Origin: Gemmatimonadaceae bacterium
GTDB lineage: Bacteria > Gemmatimonadota > Gemmatimonadetes > Gemmatimonadales > Gemmatimonadaceae
Length of the DNA stretch: 64,000 nucleotides
Direction: 5' to 3'
Assembly (NCBI GenBank): GCA_030647905.1
Contig: JAUSJA010000025.1
Location: 1 to 64,000 of the forward strand
In this document: positions 35,423-44,754 of the stretch, one piece after another
How positions within the stretch are numbered: the first letter of the stretch is position 1
Layout of the letters: the number at the start of each line of letters is the position of its first letter
The notes under the pieces: model-generated
The model's database searches: none
The model's input: the letters and a program-made list of their open reading frames with translations, nothing else
What the model was told of the DNA's origin: nothing
Translations under genes and position numbers: made by a program

Positions 35423-35496
35423 CGGGGCGTAGCGTAGCCCGGTAGCGCGCCTGCTTCGGGAGCAGGAGGTCGCTGGTTCAAATCCAGTCGCCCCGA
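35423..35496 (+). tRNA. tRNA-Pro(CGG)
   Basis: 74 bases folding as a complete cloverleaf: acceptor CGGGGCG/CGCCCCG, D arm with GGTAGCGC, anticodon arm CCTGC-TTCGGGA-GCAGG (anticodon CGG, codon CCG), T arm GCTGG-TTCAAAT-CCAGT (outer pair G-T) and discriminator A. CCA is not encoded. Its 3' half from the anticodon arm is repeated three times downstream, showing that this gene is an integration target that has been used repeatedly. Confidence 0.95.
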
Positions 35497-35557
35497 CTTA
35501 TTAAGAAGCCGTTGGAAGTCAACTCAACAATCCCCCGCGAAGATAACGGAGCTGCGG

Positions 35558-36115
35558 CTACTTCATCGGCAGCATCACGTGTGCATACGGCGTCTCCGCC
35601 CACATGACATATGCTCCTTTTGAAGTTGGCTTCACCGGAAGTCCAGCAAGGCTACTCCGGTGCGGGTAGGCGATCATGATGTTGGCGAACACGTGATGCC
35701 AGTCGTTGTCCGGCTTCGGACCCTTTGCCGACGGTGTCGTGTTGCTCACCCACTGGTCGCCGGTCAGCATGTACGAGACTCCCATTGCCTTCAGCGCGGG
35801 CTGCTTACGCGCCCTCATGGCGGCCAGGAACTCGGCGAAATTCGCGTCCATACACATTGCGTTGTTCAGGACGTACTTGGACTTCGGGCTGTTCGGCATG
35901 CACGTCCAGCCGTTTGTTCCCTGCCGCAGAAGCGTCATTTTTCCGCTCGCGTCGGCCCGATCGATGATCGTTGCGTCCTTCGCAATCGATGCGGGAGCGG
36001 CAGCCATGGCGCTCGCAATCTTGGCAGCGTTTGTTGATTGAGCTCGCAGTGCGGAGGGACAAAGCGCCGCCAGCAATGTCGTTGCCAACGGAATGGAAAG
36101 GGCGTTGCGAACCAT
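35558..36115 (-). CDS. Secreted hypothetical protein (island 1 cargo)
   Basis: 185 residues. The start at ATG 36115 is fixed by a strong AGGAGG five bases upstream. The signal peptide ends near SALRAQS. The mature protein contains GTNGWTCMPNSPKSKYVLNNAMC and a Met/Trp-rich C-terminal half (LTGDQWVSNTTP, DNDWHHVFANIMIAYP). It has two Cys that could form a disulfide and no catalytic motif I recognise. It is the only gene in island 1. Confidence 0.7.
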   Translation of the reverse strand: MVRNALSIPLATTLLAALCPSALRAQSTNAAKIASAMAAAPASIAKDATIIDRADASGKMTLLRQGTNGWTCMPNSPKSKYVLNNAMCMDANFAEFLAAMRARKQPALKAMGVSYMLTGDQWVSNTTPSAKGPKPDNDWHHVFANIMIAYPHRSSLAGLPVKPTSKGAYVMWAETPYAHVMLPMK

Positions 36116-36353
36116 CGACACCTCCTTCGCGAATGGGCGGTAAAGTGAGAGCCGTATGCGCGTGGCAGCATCACGCGCTAAGAACGTCGCATCAATGCAG
36201 AGCGCGCGCTAGGAGGCGCTGTATGTCCATTCCGGAAGTCTGACTTCTGACGCTCACTTCGGGGTGCCCCGCCGCGCCCGCGGTGGCGAACCCGGACGAG
36301 GGACACGACCTGCATCAGCCGCAGCATATCCGGCTCCGGGACACCCAAATTGA

Positions 36354-36402
36354 CCTGCTTCGGGAGCAGGAGGTCGCTGGTTCAAATCCAGTCGCCCCGA
36401 CT
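36354..36402 (+). repeat. tRNA-Pro 3'-half direct repeat, copy 1
   Basis: 49 bases identical to 35450-35498 of the tRNA-Pro region, from the anticodon arm CCTGCTTCGGG through the 3' acceptor strand and GACT. The 5' half of the tRNA is absent upstream. It acts as the attachment-site scar between islands 1 and 2. Confidence 0.9.
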
Positions 36403-36509
36403 ATTGAGCTCAAGGCCCTGTCGCTATTTACGCGGTGGGGCCCTTTGCTGGCTGCAGCCCGTTTCCTCGTTCTTTACCCGTGTTGCGCGGGTTGCATCCG
36501 AACGCGGTA

Positions 36510-36743
36510 TTACGGCCCACCTTGTGGCGGCCGGCGTTGGCGCGGCGGCTCGATCGTCATCGCGTCCGCCTGCACGGCTCCCGGCCTGACCTCGGTGTGC
36601 CGGACTCGGCCGCCGAGAAGTCCGGTGTAAATCATCGCCCCGCTGACCACCGCCGTTCCCACGAGCATCACTAGCGTCGCGCTGCCGGGTACCGGCCTCC
36701 GTCGCCAGCGCACGAGCGAACCAAGCGCGATGCCCGCGATCAT
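36510..36743 (-). CDS. Small membrane protein, possibly a DUF2231 C-terminal remnant
   Basis: 77 residues whose ATG overlaps the MFS stop as ATGA. One or two membrane segments are visible (MIAGIALGSLV and about 23-43, SATLVMLVGTAVVSGAMIYTG), followed by LLGGRVRHTEVRPG. That last stretch resembles the end of DUF2231-type membrane proteins, which are normally about twice this length, so it may be the tail of one that lost its front. Translational coupling to the transporter suggests it is still expressed. It lies close to the left edge of island 2. Confidence 0.5.
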   Translation of the reverse strand: MIAGIALGSLVRWRRRPVPGSATLVMLVGTAVVSGAMIYTGLLGGRVRHTEVRPGAVQADAMTIEPPRQRRPPQGGP

Positions 36744-38113
36744 CGAGATAGGGAACCGAGGGCCGCCCAGTTACGTGGCGCGTCGTCAACGCTCCGGAGA
36801 ATCCACCAGCTGAGCACTACCATAAGGAGGAGCGCGGCTACGCCGTACCCCTGGCCGACCTGCACGGGCATGTGCAGGCGACGAACCGTCAGCGTCGTCA
36901 CCGCCGCCCAGATCACCGGCCCGGAGATCGCGGAAAACCGGCCGACCATGCCGTACAGCCCATAGAACTCGCCAACGCGATCAGGAGGCGTGAGCCGGAG
37001 CATGAGTGGCCGGTCAGCGCTCCATACGCCACCAAGCGCGACGCCCGCCATCGCGGCAACCACCCAGAGTGTCGCGAGCGGCAGGCCGAGGAGCCCCATC
37101 GCGCTCGCAAGGCTGAACGTCACGATCCACAGATACAGCACGATGTCGAGCGTCCGCTTCGGTCCGATGCGGTCCACGATCCATCCCCATACGAATCCGC
37201 CGATGACTGCGAACGTGATCGCCGACATCATGATGAGCTGCGCGGTTTGTTCCGCTGCGTCCTTCGCCTGTCCGGCGTTGATCGCGACGTTCACGGCGTA
37301 GAGCGTCATGACGGAGATGACGGTGTTGATGGCGTCGGTGTAAAAGACGCGTCCCACGAGAAATCGCACGAGGCCGGGATAGCGCTCCCCTTCGCGCAGT
37401 GTGCGGATTGTCTGCTTCGTGCTCGATGCGATGATGCCGAGATCGAACACCTTGCCCGGATTCGGGTTGCCGCGTTCGCGCACGAACACGAAACACGGGA
37501 TCGAGAACACGAGAAAGGCGAGCGCGATCAGCGTGAACAGCAGCGCTTTGTCGCTCGTTCCGAGCGTGAGTCCAATGCCGACGGCGATGTAGGAGCCAAG
37601 GTACCCGATGCCGACGCCAATCCCGCCGATCCGGCCGCGGTTCGCTTCCGTCGTGACTTCGACGAGCAGCGAATCATAGAACTGCAGGCCGGCCTGATAC
37701 GCCGCATTCGCGATCACGAACGCGATGACGGTACCCGCGTAACCGGCGCGGCCAAGTAGCAGCGTGAACCCGACGCAAAGCACCGTGCTTACAATGAGAA
37801 AGGGCATCCGGCGGCGCGCCCGGTCGCTCATCGCGCCCAGCAGCGGGGATAAGATGAAAATGATCCCCATCGAAAACGCGGTGATCAGCGCGTAGACCGA
37901 ATCCGCGCGCTCGGGCCCGACCTGGTCGCGGATCCAGAGCGAGAAGAAGAGGGACACGACCCCCATGGAGAAGATCGTGTTCGCGAGGTCGTAGAGCACC
38001 CACGATGCGATGGCGCGAAATGGTGCCGGACGTTCGAGCCCCGCGGGATGAGTCGCTTGCGTCGCACCCGCGGCGGCGCCGGCCGCGGGGACGGGACCAG
38101 CCGGCGAATTCAT
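36740..38113 (-). CDS. MFS transporter, UMF1/Atg22-like
   Basis: 457 residues from ATG 38113 with twelve membrane helices. The first helix region SWVLYDLANTIFSMGVVSLFFSLWI and DRARRRMPFL after helix three are typical of the UMF1/Atg22-like branch of the major facilitator superfamily, and LRFLVGRVFYTDAINTVISV marks the start of the second half. The substrate is not predictable; relatives are proposed amino-acid or small-solute exporters. It lies at the left end of island 2, with the small membrane protein coupled behind it. Confidence 0.85.
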   Translation of the reverse strand: MNSPAGPVPAAGAAAGATQATHPAGLERPAPFRAIASWVLYDLANTIFSMGVVSLFFSLWIRDQVGPERADSVYALITAFSMGIIFILSPLLGAMSDRARRRMPFLIVSTVLCVGFTLLLGRAGYAGTVIAFVIANAAYQAGLQFYDSLLVEVTTEANRGRIGGIGVGIGYLGSYIAVGIGLTLGTSDKALLFTLIALAFLVFSIPCFVFVRERGNPNPGKVFDLGIIASSTKQTIRTLREGERYPGLVRFLVGRVFYTDAINTVISVMTLYAVNVAINAGQAKDAAEQTAQLIMMSAITFAVIGGFVWGWIVDRIGPKRTLDIVLYLWIVTFSLASAMGLLGLPLATLWVVAAMAGVALGGVWSADRPLMLRLTPPDRVGEFYGLYGMVGRFSAISGPVIWAAVTTLTVRRLHMPVQVGQGYGVAALLLMVVLSWWILRSVDDAPRNWAALGSLSR

Positions 38114-38357
38114 GCGCGCAACCATACGGACGGCCACCCACGCGCACAAGGACGAGGGGCTTAGTGGCTAATCGGCAGACGGCGCGCGCACGGAATCAAC
38201 TCGACAGCGGATGTCTTTATTGCAAATGCTCAGGGTCGCTACATCGGCCACGTGTGTCACTACCGCGAGTGTCATCCGCGGCCGCTCTGCCGAGCACGAC
38301 ACTGCGGGGCGCTGACCCCGCGGTCGGGGGAATGGCGCCCCCGTATTGGGGAGGACG

Positions 38358-38879
38358 TCAGTGTTTGCCGAGCACAGTGAGGGACCCGCGCATGCCGAGC
38401 GCCTCATGTGGATCGCACACGAGCTCGTACGTCCCCTCGGTGAACCGCGAGTCTACCACGATGGTGTATGTCTGCCCCTTCGTGGTGAGATAGGGGCTGA
38501 TGGCGGCGGCGCCGAGTTTCGCACCTTTCGGCTGCTTCTTGAAATGCACGTTGTGCATCGTCGCGGAGGCTTGTACGAACCGTAGCGTGTCGCCGCGGTG
38601 GGCCGTGAAATTCGCCGGCTCGAACGCGAACGGCATGGCGCCCGGTCGTTCGACAAACCTGACCACGATGACATGCGGCACCGGTGCGCCGGGTGCGACA
38701 TTCTGCGCGCCGACCGGCAGCGCGAGGGCGAGGCCACTGGCGAGGCAGGCGCTGATTACGAAATGGATGCGAGAGATAGGTTCCTCCTCGAAACGCTTGA
38801 TCGGCGAGACGCCTGATCGGTTGAAGGGAACGGACTTGGTCTCCCCCATGTGGAATGGAAGGTATGTCATGCCCACCAC
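38358..38879 (-). CDS. Plastocyanin-like cupredoxin
   Basis: Up to 173 residues. A signal peptide is evident at about 37-59 (HFVISACLASGLALALPVGAQ), so the true start is probably internal, but no well-placed start codon is visible; the boundary is uncertain. The mature domain has the type-1 copper set: His in MHNVHF, then Cys-His-Met in CDPHEALGMRG. It should be a periplasmic blue-copper electron carrier. It stands 108 bases downstream of the second cupredoxin-like gene on the same strand and belongs to the island 2 redox module. Confidence 0.85.
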   Translation of the reverse strand: MVGMTYLPFHMGETKSVPFNRSGVSPIKRFEEEPISRIHFVISACLASGLALALPVGAQNVAPGAPVPHVIVVRFVERPGAMPFAFEPANFTAHRGDTLRFVQASATMHNVHFKKQPKGAKLGAAAISPYLTTKGQTYTIVVDSRFTEGTYELVCDPHEALGMRGSLTVLGKH

Positions 38880-38987
38880 CTGTTCAATAGGCGTCGTCCT
38901 GAAGTTCGGTGCGGGAATCCACCACGGCAGGCGTTCCCCCGGTCCGGCAAACCTCTCGCGACGAATCTCCTGCTGCGCGCGCGCGGG

Positions 38988-39630
38988 TCACCTCCAGCGG
39001 TGCTGCTCCGCCGACCGCGGTTCCACCGGGAGGCCGTACTCCAGTGTCAGGTCGACGCGCACGGCGCCGTTGGCGGCAACTGAGACCACCTGATCCTGCG
39101 TCCGCAGTCGCCGATGCCAGGTGCGGAGGTGATAGGTACCGGGCGCCACGCCATCAAGCTTGAACCGGCCCTCGTCGTCCGTGACGGCGCGATACGGCGA
39201 CGCCACCACGACGACATAGCCCACCATCTCCGGATGCACGTGACAGAAGATCACGTAGGCGCCTTCATCATCGAAGGTGAAGCTGCGCCGCTCACCCTGA
39301 GGGTACGTGCCGAGGTCGAAGCCGCCGCCGTGCCTGCTGGGGTGAAAGACGTTGTGCATCACGGGATCGCTGTTCGGGAAGGACACGGTCGACCCCGGGC
39401 TCACGGCGATGACGCGCGGCACGAACCGCAGGCCGCGTTGATCGATCTGGGCGCTTAGCGGTGCGATAGCCGGCACTCGGGCCGACGCGGCGCGAATCAG
39501 ATAGACGACGACCCCACCCATTCCTGCGGCTGGAGCGGTGACCGTTCCGGAAACCATGCCGTCCTGCGCGGCCAGACGCGCGTGCGGGAGAAAGAGTGCG
39601 CCCGCGAGGACGACGCTCGCCATCAGGCGA

Positions 39631-39638
<8 letters not shown>
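38988..39638 (-). CDS. Cupredoxin-like protein with carboxypeptidase-regulatory domain
   Basis: 216 residues; the start at ATG 39638 overlaps the response-regulator stop by eight bases. The signal peptide ends near RLAAQD. A cupredoxin-like domain (about 60-150) keeps DPVMHNVF and CHVHPEMVGYVVV as copper-ligand stretches, and is followed by a small regulatory-like beta domain (about 150-200, DDEGRFKLDGVAPGTYHLRTWH). Relatives are annotated as methylamine-utilisation or plastocyanin-like proteins. It is directly coupled to the two-component genes, so it is likely made with them. Confidence 0.8.
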
Positions 39639-41006
<1,368 letters not shown>

Positions 41007-41031
<25 letters not shown>

Positions 41032-43325
41032 GTTGCACCCATGGGTTGGAGGGGGATGGTGACGACGAACCGGCAGCCGCCGTCGGGCGGTGTGTCGACG
41101 GCGATGACGCCACCGTGGCGATCGACGATGCTGCGGCACACGGTGAGACCGAGGCCAGTGCCGTGCCCAGGTCCTTTCGTCGTGAAGAAGGGATCGAAGA
41201 CGCGCTCGCGGAGCTCGGGAGCCAATCCGTGACCGGTATCTCGCACCTCAATCTCCACCGCTTCCCCGTCGGCGCTGCACCGGGTGGAGAGCGTCACGGT
41301 TCCGTCTGGCGGCGTAGCATCTGCCGCGTTGAGCAGCAGATTGACGATGACCGTTTCGATGGCCTTCTCGTACCCGATGACGTCGGGTACGCCGGGCTCG
41401 ACATGGAGCTGCAGATGCAAACGGCGCATGGCCATTGTTCGGTTGAGGAGCGCCACGGTGCTTTCGGCAAGCGCGCCGAGCGCGACCGGCCCCGCTTCTC
41501 CGCGGTCGTCGCGCGCGAAGCGGAGCAGGCTCGTCGTCAGCTCTCGCAGCCGCGCCACGTGTTGCTGTAGCACGTCGAGGTCCGTAGCCAGCGGTGTGTC
41601 GCTCCACTTGTCCCGTACGTCGCGCTGCATGCACTCGATGCGGTTGCCGATGATGGCCAACGGGTTGTTGATCTCGTGCGCCAGCCCAGCCGCCATGACG
41701 CTGATGGCCGCCAGACGCTCGGAACGCCGCATCTGATCCTCGAGGCGGGACTGCAACCGGTTGTCGCGGACGATGAGGGAAGAGCCGAGCGCGCCACCGT
41801 CCACGCCGGCGATGAGCGTGGCCGTGAGACTGATCTGAATGGGCGTGCCGTCCTTGGCGAGCACTTCGGTGAGGAAGTTCACCACCGCGTGCTCCCGCTC
41901 CAGCTCGCGTCGCATCACCGCCTGCTCACGGCGGGCCCGCTCGCCGCTGGGACGGAGCACCGCGTTGATCTCCCGGCTGATGGCCTCCGACCCAGAGTAG
42001 CCGAGGAGCCGCTCGGCGCCGTCGTTCCAGATGGTGACGACGCCGGAGGGGTCGAGCCCAATGATGCCGTCGGCGGAATGCTTGAGAATGTCGGCCAACT
42101 CGGCATGGGTGTGCTCGAGCAGGCGCGTTCGCTCGGCGATGAGCGCTTCTCGCTGGGCGCGATGCCGCGCGACCTGCTCAGCCACCCGCGCGAAGTCATT
42201 CGCGAGATCCTCGAACTCGTCGTTCGTCTCGACGTTCGGCTGCCGCACCGGCTCGCCGCGGGCGAGCTGCCATGCGGCGTCGCGGATCCGGAAGATCGGT
42301 TTGGTGAACTCGTTCGCCGCGAGCATGGCGAGGCCGAGCACGAGCAGCGCCACCAAGCCGGCGGCGAGGAAAACAAGCAATACGAACGAGCGCGCTGGCG
42401 CCGCGACCGTGGCGATGGGCACCACGCGATAGAGCGAGAGTCTGGCCCCGGAGGGCGTGCCCAGCGAGAGAGGACGGAAACTGACCAGCTCCCGGTCGGG
42501 CGTCATCAACGTGCCCGCGCGCCCCGAGATGATGGCCGACGCGACGTCGTCCGGAAAGTCGCTGCGCACACTCAGCCGATCGTGCGCGGCCAGGAGGGTC
42601 GCCCAGTCGCGTTTGCGCAACGAGTGATAGAGAAAGTGTCCGTCGCCGTCGACGAGTCCGGTGATGCCGCCGAATCCCGCCGACGCATGATCGAGGTGCG
42701 AAAAGAGCGCCGAAGCGTACGCCTCGCCGACCACTGCGCCGCGGAATTCGCCGTTCGGCGCGTGCACGGGGAACAGGAGGGCTACGGCCGGCATCGGCTT
42801 CCGAAGCCCGGGTTCTTCGGGACCCGCCACCTCGATGGCGAAGAGCAGCCGCGTGTGCGGCCGCAGTGAGCTGGCGCGCCAGGCGTAGTACTCGCCCCCG
42901 TCCATCTCCTCGGCGTCCAGCGACGGACCCGACGCGCGAACGAGCAACCGGTAGCGGCCGTCGGCGTCGATGAGCTTCACCTGGTACAGCGTCGGCTCGG
43001 AGGCAAGGAGCGTCTTTACGACACGTTCGGCGTCCAGGCGCTCGCGCGGGGGGATGGCGCCGTCGTGGAGCAACGGCCCGAGCACGACGTTGGCGATGAG
43101 GTTCATGTGACCTTCCGCCGAGCTGAGAGAGAGCGCGGTCTCGGTCTCTGCCATCTCGAGGTCGTGCTCGAGCGTATTGCGCGCCGTGGCCTCGATCTGA
43201 AACACCGTCTCGCGAGCGCCGATGAACGACACGACGGCCAGCGGTCCAAGCGCCACGAGCGCGAATGCGATCGCGAGCTTGACGCGGATGCTCAACCGCG
43301 GAAACAGCTTGTTGACGTTGATCAT
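41007..43325 (-). CDS. Membrane sensor histidine kinase (Cache-HAMP-PAS-HisKA-HATPase)
   Basis: 772 residues from ATG 43325. Helix one (about 17-38) and helix two (about 318-342) frame a large periplasmic sensor region of the double-Cache type. A HAMP domain (about 343-395) and a PAS domain (about 415-525) follow. The dimerisation domain has MAAGLAHEINNPLA with the phospho-accepting His, and the ATPase domain has NLLLNAADAT, DTGHGLAPELRERVFDPFFTTK and GTGLGL. It should sense an extracytoplasmic signal and phosphorylate the sigma-54 activator encoded downstream. The ligand is unknown. Confidence 0.92.
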
Positions 43326-43833
43326 CAACGGCCGTCGGTTGCAGCGGGGCGCGGTGCACACAGCATTTTAGGCACCAGCTCGGAAGGGGTTACTCGTCGG
43401 TACGTGGCGCGGTGGCGATTGGAAAGCCGGGAACACTGACATGATATCGGGTGAAGTGCCCTTCCGCGAGGACGGCGCATCACGCAGCGCGACGCGCCAG
43501 TCGTGACGCGGCAATCGTGATGGGCTGATCGCGACGCGGCGACGGTGCGCCACGCCCTGTCACAGTGCGTCACGAATTGTCCCAACGGCGAACGCAGCGC
43601 GGGCTTGACTGGGGACGCACGCTCAAGGTGCAACGCATTGTCCGGCCAGCGCTTACGCCATTGTGCGCCCGCCTGCCGGCTGACCTCGCACCGTGGCGCG
43701 GCACGTGCCTGTGTAGCGCTCAGCGGGGCCGCGCGTTCGCGTGACACCGCGGATCATCGTGGCTAACGGGGACGGAGGGGGGCGGGTGCCGGCACGACAG
43801 AACTCTGACGGAGGCGATCACATACCGATAACG
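43326..43833. promoter_or_regulatory. Divergent control region of the island 2 redox module
   Basis: 508 bases between the kinase (left) and the ferredoxin gene (right), with no gene of its own. It contains perfect 9-base inverted sites TCGTGACGC (43501-43509) and GCGTCACGA (43567-43575), a perfect palindrome GGCACGTGCC (43700-43709) and further GTGACGC/CGCCACGC-like sequences. These are candidates for binding sites of the neighbouring sigma-54 activator. Sequences with the GG-N10-GC spacing of sigma-54 promoters exist, but none is a strong match. Confidence 0.45.
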
Positions 43834-44754
43834 ATGCAGCGACGTGATTTCTTACGGGCCGGCTTGGTGGCGGCGGGCGGCGTGGTGGCTGGTGTGGGGG
43901 CCACGAGCTCGCTGAGGGCGGCCGATGTTGTGGACGGCGCGAAGGCGCCGGCGACGTTGACGCTCACCGCGGATGGAGAGTTGGTGGTGTCGTCGGCGCT
44001 GAGCGACGCTGGCACCAGGCCAACTTCCGACGAGGTGCGCCAAGGCGTGCCCGGACGCCGCTGGATGATGGTCATCGATCTCGCGGCATGCGACGGCTGC
44101 GGCAAGTGCACCAAGGCGTGCGCCAGGAGCCACTTCGTGCCGCCGGACCGGGAGTTCATGCGGGTGTTCTCGATGGAAGACCCATCGACCGCGGCGCCAT
44201 ACTGGTTCCCGCGGCCGTGCTTTCACTGCGACAACGCGCCCTGCACGCGCGTGTGTCCGGTTGGGGCCACGTTCAAGCGCCAGGACGGGATCGTGTTGAT
44301 CGACAACGAGCGTTGCATCGGTTGCCGGTTCTGCATGGCCGCCTGCCCGTATTCGGTGCGCGCGTTCAACTGGAGCCGCCCCGACAATCCGCCGGCGGCC
44401 GTGGCGCGCGGTTACTCGCCGGAATGGGGGTATCCGCGGCGCGTCGGCACGGCCGAGAAGTGCGACTTCTGCGCCGACATGGCGCGCGAGGGCAAGCTCC
44501 CACATTGCGCCGCCCAGTGCCCCATGGATGCAATCTGGTTCGGCGATGAGAACGAGGACGCGGTGACGAACGGAAAGGGCGAGACGGTGAGGCTCTCCGC
44601 GCTGCTCCGCGATCGCGCGGCCTTCAGGTACATGGAGGAGCTCGGGACGAAGCCTCGCGTCCACTACCTGCCGGCGCACAACCGGCGCTACCCGGCGCCA
44701 GGTGAACCCGGCGCCAACACCGGTCACCAAACGAGAGGAGCCGAGCAGCCATGA
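43834..44754 (+). CDS. Four-cluster ferredoxin subunit (NrfC/PsrB/DmsB type), Tat signal
   Basis: 306 residues from ATG 43834, where a twin-arginine signal starts (MQRRDFLRAGLVAAGG). Four cysteine sets are seen: CDGCGKCTKAC, CFHCDNAPCTRVCP, CIGCRFCMAACP and CDFC...CAAQCP, enough for four [4Fe-4S] clusters. Such subunits pass electrons between a molybdopterin or multiheme catalytic partner and an NrfD-type membrane subunit. Here the NrfD gene follows with an ATGA overlap, but no catalytic subunit is present. The protein should face the periplasm. Confidence 0.92.
   Translation: MQRRDFLRAGLVAAGGVVAGVGATSSLRAADVVDGAKAPATLTLTADGELVVSSALSDAGTRPTSDEVRQGVPGRRWMMVIDLAACDGCGKCTKACARSHFVPPDREFMRVFSMEDPSTAAPYWFPRPCFHCDNAPCTRVCPVGATFKRQDGIVLIDNERCIGCRFCMAACPYSVRAFNWSRPDNPPAAVARGYSPEWGYPRRVGTAEKCDFCADMAREGKLPHCAAQCPMDAIWFGDENEDAVTNGKGETVRLSALLRDRAAFRYMEELGTKPRVHYLPAHNRRYPAPGEPGANTGHQTRGAEQP

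Larger units (their letters stand above)
35497..36402. mobile_element. Island 1: 0.9-kb segment between tRNA-Pro and the first 3'-half copy
   Basis: Bounded on the left by the intact tRNA-Pro and on the right by a copy of its 3' half (36354-36402). It carries a single small secreted-protein gene and no integrase. By the usual rule that each new insertion rebuilds the tRNA at the left, this is the most recently inserted or most eroded segment. Its right end shares only about ten bases (ATTGACCTGC) with the end of island 3. Confidence 0.65.

Noticed and set aside
36354-36402. Additional tRNA-Pro genes at 36354, 48754 and 53413
   Set aside because: Each lacks the 5' acceptor strand and D arm, so none can fold as a tRNA.
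43629-43645. Possible sigma-54 promoter toward the sensor kinase (GG-N10-GC with TTGCA on the minus strand)
   Set aside because: Only the spacing and -12 part fit; the -24 part is poor, and it lies about 300 bases from the gene.
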